Shown in pieces: positions 46,412-46,957 of a stretch of DNA of 46,957 bases. A model generated the notes under the pieces. The model was not told where the DNA came from. It saw only the letters and a program-made list of their open reading frames with translations, and did no database searches. Origin of the DNA: Lingula anatina (lineage: Eukaryota; Brachiopoda; Lingulata; Lingulida; Lingulidae); NCBI RefSeq assembly GCF_001039355.2, contig NW_019775492.1:162523-209479 (forward strand). The letters run 5' to 3'. The first letter of the stretch is position 1. Each line of letters begins with the position of its first letter. A program made the translations under genes and the position numbers.

Positions 46412-46957
46412 TCCGCAGTTCTGAATGCGCTCACCGAGTTACTAAAGTCTGTCCAGAAACCACAGGTTCATTCTGACCTGATAAGCACACCATAACGAAA
46501 TCAGGTTACTACATCAGCCAGGAAGTCCTAGGTAAGATATACTGTTCTAACATTGTTTATTAACTGGTACGTGGTCCTCTAAAACACACATTATATATAT
46601 TTATTTATATATACCTATATGTGATAAGGCTACCACATAAACACAGGCACCAAGGCCACCTCAGCTTATATCAACAGTCTGTGTTTATTCTTGCTAGGAT
46701 AACATATCACACTCCCTTCCTTGATGTGAGGCAGGGCAGCAGTGCCAATATCAATTCAACACTATTTTTGACCAGGAAAAATTAAACTACTTTCTTGTTT
46801 GTGAAATATATGTGCAAACATCATCATCACCATCCTATGTTTAAATTTTTTTGTTTTATTTATTTATTTTTTGTCGTTTATAAATTTAAAAAAAAATTTA
46901 TGGGGGGGGGGGGGGGGGGGATAGTCAATAATAATGACCATGGCTGCTTAGGCCTGC

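Larger units (their letters stand above)
44739..46957. other. Intron or upstream sequence of the Gln-rich gene
   Basis: No further exon could be supported. A poly-A run lies at about 45131-45150. The 85-codon frame at 45993-46250 (+) lacks motifs and starts over a palindrome. The window ends in a 19-base G run at 46902-46920. Confidence 0.4.

Noticed and set aside
1-46957. CRISPR array, bacterial operon, tRNA or rRNA genes
   Set aside because: The tandem repeats have no spacer structure, the sequence is animal-like, and no tRNA or rRNA box motifs were recognised by eye.

Overview
This is a 47 kb, AT-rich stretch of eukaryotic (animal) chromosome. Genes have introns, coding density is very low, and simple repeats, homopolymer runs and short inverted-repeat (MITE-like) elements are abundant. 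A thrombospondin type 1 (TSP1) exon and immunity-related GTPases (IRGs, p47-type) point to a metazoan. The TCTG microsatellites and the repeat ending in 'CTTGGCGGAGGT' look like those of marine invertebrates such as molluscs, other lophotrochozoans or cephalochordates. The sequence alone does not fix the species.

The main content is a small, actively duplicating IRG cluster. IRG-1 (+, 6516-7589) is intact. IRG-2 (-, 10889-12136) is intact and belongs to a second subtype. IRG-3 (+, 26783-27829) is a close paralogue of IRG-1 with one in-frame TGA. IRG-4 (+, 30737-32053) has two single-base homopolymer frameshifts and one in-frame TAG. All four have a GKS-type G1 loop (shifted out of frame at that point in IRG-4) and a DLPG G3 motif. 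All four lack the usual lysine of the G4 motif, reading T-(H/R)-(I/F)-D. IRG-1 and IRG-3 share a conserved upstream block containing the palindrome ATCACGTGAT. IRG-4 lies in a segmental duplication whose other copy, at the start of the window, lacks it.

Layout. 1-3080: segmental duplication copy A. 2640-6120: dispersed repeat family 'R1'. 6290-7600: IRG-1 and its promoter block. 8640-9740: R1. 9740-10890: AT-rich spacer with microsatellites. 10889-12136: IRG-2. 12256-15755 (-): a TSP1 exon with candidate downstream exons. 15932-24690: a higher-order repeat array containing a 1661-bp inverted-repeat element with a TA target duplication and a hAT-like MITE. 25361-26120: a probable retrotransposon LTR with primer-binding site. 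26500-28260: IRG-3 and flanks. 28563-29577: an element bounded by 44-bp inverted repeats. 29640-35125: duplication copy B, including IRG-4. 36950-40080: R1 again. 41253-43165: a MITE, then a tandem array with a YY1-like motif. 43430-44740 (-): two exons of a glutamine-rich protein, each next to tandem repeats. 44740-46957: intron or upstream sequence with short palindromes.

If the intact GTPases work as vertebrate IRGs do, they would act on intracellular membranes in cell-autonomous defence. That is inferred from the family, not seen here.
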